Assembly: GCA_002377645.1 (NCBI GenBank)
Contig: DFQF01000032.1
Coordinates: forward strand, 1-14,241
DNA from: Nitrospinaceae bacterium UBA3496
GTDB lineage: Bacteria; UBA8248
Direction: 5' to 3'
DNA: 14,241 bases
Each line of letters begins with the position of its first letter. Within the stretch, counting starts at the first letter, position 1. Shown piece after piece: positions 13,471 to 14,241 of this stretch. Under the pieces are notes generated by a model that did no database searches, had not been told where the DNA came from, and was given only the letters and a program-made list of their open reading frames with translations. Position numbers and translations under genes: made by a program.

Positions 13471-14241
13471 CCACCTCTTGCCATACGTTTAGACGCTTTC
13501 AATGGATTTAAACTTCTTTTGCTTTCCTGTTTTACACCTTCATCTTTTTTCTTGCCTTTCAAAGAATCTCTAACTACCAGCAAGGAATTTGTTCCTCCAG
13601 GTATAGAACCACGAACAATTAAAATATTTTTTTCTGGAACAACATCTACAACTAATAGTCCCTCTGCAGTACTTTTCTTATTTCCCATCTGGCCAGGCAT
13701 TTTCTTTCCCTTGAAAATTTTTGATGGCCATGCTGCATGACCAACAGAGCCTAAACCACGGTCAAACATACCGCCATGTGTAGCTGGACCACCTCCAAAA
13801 CCATGTCTTTTCATTCCTCCAGCAAAACCTTTTCCTTTGGAAATTCCACTCACATCTACATAACTTCCTCTGTCAAACACTGTAACATCAAGAATTTCAC
13901 CTTCAGACAGATTATCTTTATCTGAGGGAGATGGAACTTCTTTTAAATAACGAAATGGCTGTAATCCTCTACTTGAGAAATGAGAAAGTTCGGCTTTTGT
14001 TAAACCCTTCTCTTTTTTCGGGATAAAACCCAACTGCAACGAATCATAACCTTCCTTATCGATTGTTCTCTTTTGAACAATAGTACATGGTCCTGCTCTG
14101 AGAACAGTTACTCCTATAGTTCCTCCATCCGGAGAAAAGATTTGAGTCATTCCAACTTTGTACGCAAGTAAATAATTATTTGTTGCGCTTCGTTTTTCCT
14201 CTGCCTGTTCTTCAACTACTTCTTCAGCAGGAGCACTTGCT
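13467..14241 (-). CDS. rplC: 50S ribosomal protein L3 (5' end outside window), extended at both ends
   Basis: L3 is an early-assembly protein whose loop reaches toward the peptidyl transferase centre. The visible core begins YKVGMTQIFSPDGG. The ATG at 14150 is the Met of the conserved KVGMTQIF motif, normally about ten residues inside the protein, so it is not the start. Reading the same frame upstream, all 30 codons to the window edge are open: an Ala/Glu-rich stretch (ASAPAEEVVEEQAEEKRSAT) then NNYLLA. No start codon occurs there, so the gene begins beyond base 14241. The central loop FAGGMKRHGFGGGPATHGG and the KIFKGKKMPGQMGN signature are present. The Gln methylated in E. coli (Q150) aligns with Ala. 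A basic tail of about 28 residues (KGKKKDEGVKQESKR onward) extends the C-terminus. Stop TGA. Confidence 0.96.
   Translation of the reverse strand, partial: ASAPAEEVVEEQAEEKRSATNNYLLAYKVGMTQIFSPDGGTIGVTVLRAGPCTIVQKRTIDKEGYDSLQLGFIPKKEKGLTKAELSHFSSRGLQPFRYLKEVPSPSDKDNLSEGEILDVTVFDRGSYVDVSGISKGKGFAGGMKRHGFGGGPATHGGMFDRGLGSVGHAAWPSKIFKGKKMPGQMGNKKSTAEGLLVVDVVPEKNILIVRGSIPGGTNSLLVVRDSLKGKKKDEGVKQESKRSLNPLKASKRMARGG

Noticed and set aside
14148..14150. ATG at 14150 as the L3 start
   Set aside because: It is the Met of the conserved KVGMTQIF motif; the residues Tyr-Lys-Val-Gly before it are conserved L3 core and the frame is open upstream.

Overview
The window is a nearly complete bacterial S10-spc-alpha ribosomal protein cluster. 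Every gene lies on the minus strand, so transcription runs from high to low coordinates. In transcription order the genes are rplC (5' end outside the window), rplD, rplW, rplB, rpsS, rplV, rpsC, rplP, rpmC, rpsQ (S10 part); rplN, rplX, rplE, rpsN, rpsH, rplF, rplR, rpsE, rpmD, rplO, secY (spc part); adk, map, infA, rpmJ, rpsM, rpsK, rpoA and rplQ (alpha part, 3' end outside the window). Junctions are tight, from an 8-nt overlap to a 53-nt gap. I see no gene-free stretch over 300 bases, no internal terminator, no mobile element, no tRNA or rRNA and no CRISPR array. One long transcript or a few long ones is the simplest reading.

The organism is a bacterium with an AT-rich genome (roughly 35-40 % GC by eye), standard genetic code and many UUG and GUG starts. 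The RpoA N-terminus, SecY N-terminus, zinc-type S14 and L5 look most like Desulfobacterota/'deltaproteobacterial'-type or neighbouring phyla such as Nitrospinota. The gene order secY-adk-map-infA-rpmJ-rpsM-rpsK-rpoA-rplQ without rpsD is better known from Firmicutes and some other phyla. I cannot assign a phylum from sequence reading alone.

The genes work together in making and serving the ribosome: 23 ribosomal proteins of both subunits, initiation factor IF-1, the SecY translocon channel, methionine aminopeptidase acting on nascent chains, adenylate kinase for adenine nucleotide balance, and the RNA polymerase alpha subunit.

No new defence or metabolic system is present. What deserves a second look is in the details. 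L3 continues past its first internal ATG into an acidic Ala/Glu-rich N-terminal extension that is open to the window edge, and it also has a basic C-terminal tail. IF-1, L30 and L15 carry N-terminal extensions. RpoA has a pure (GAA)8 tract coding eight Glu in its interdomain linker. A perfect 18-bp palindrome sits just upstream of the rpoA ribosome binding site. rpmD contains an A9 run. Three of the four TGA stops are embedded in the TGAGG Shine-Dalgarno sequence of the next gene. In four genes (rplD, rplV, rplX, rplR) the longest reading frame begins at or inside the Shine-Dalgarno region, so I placed the start at the next codon downstream.
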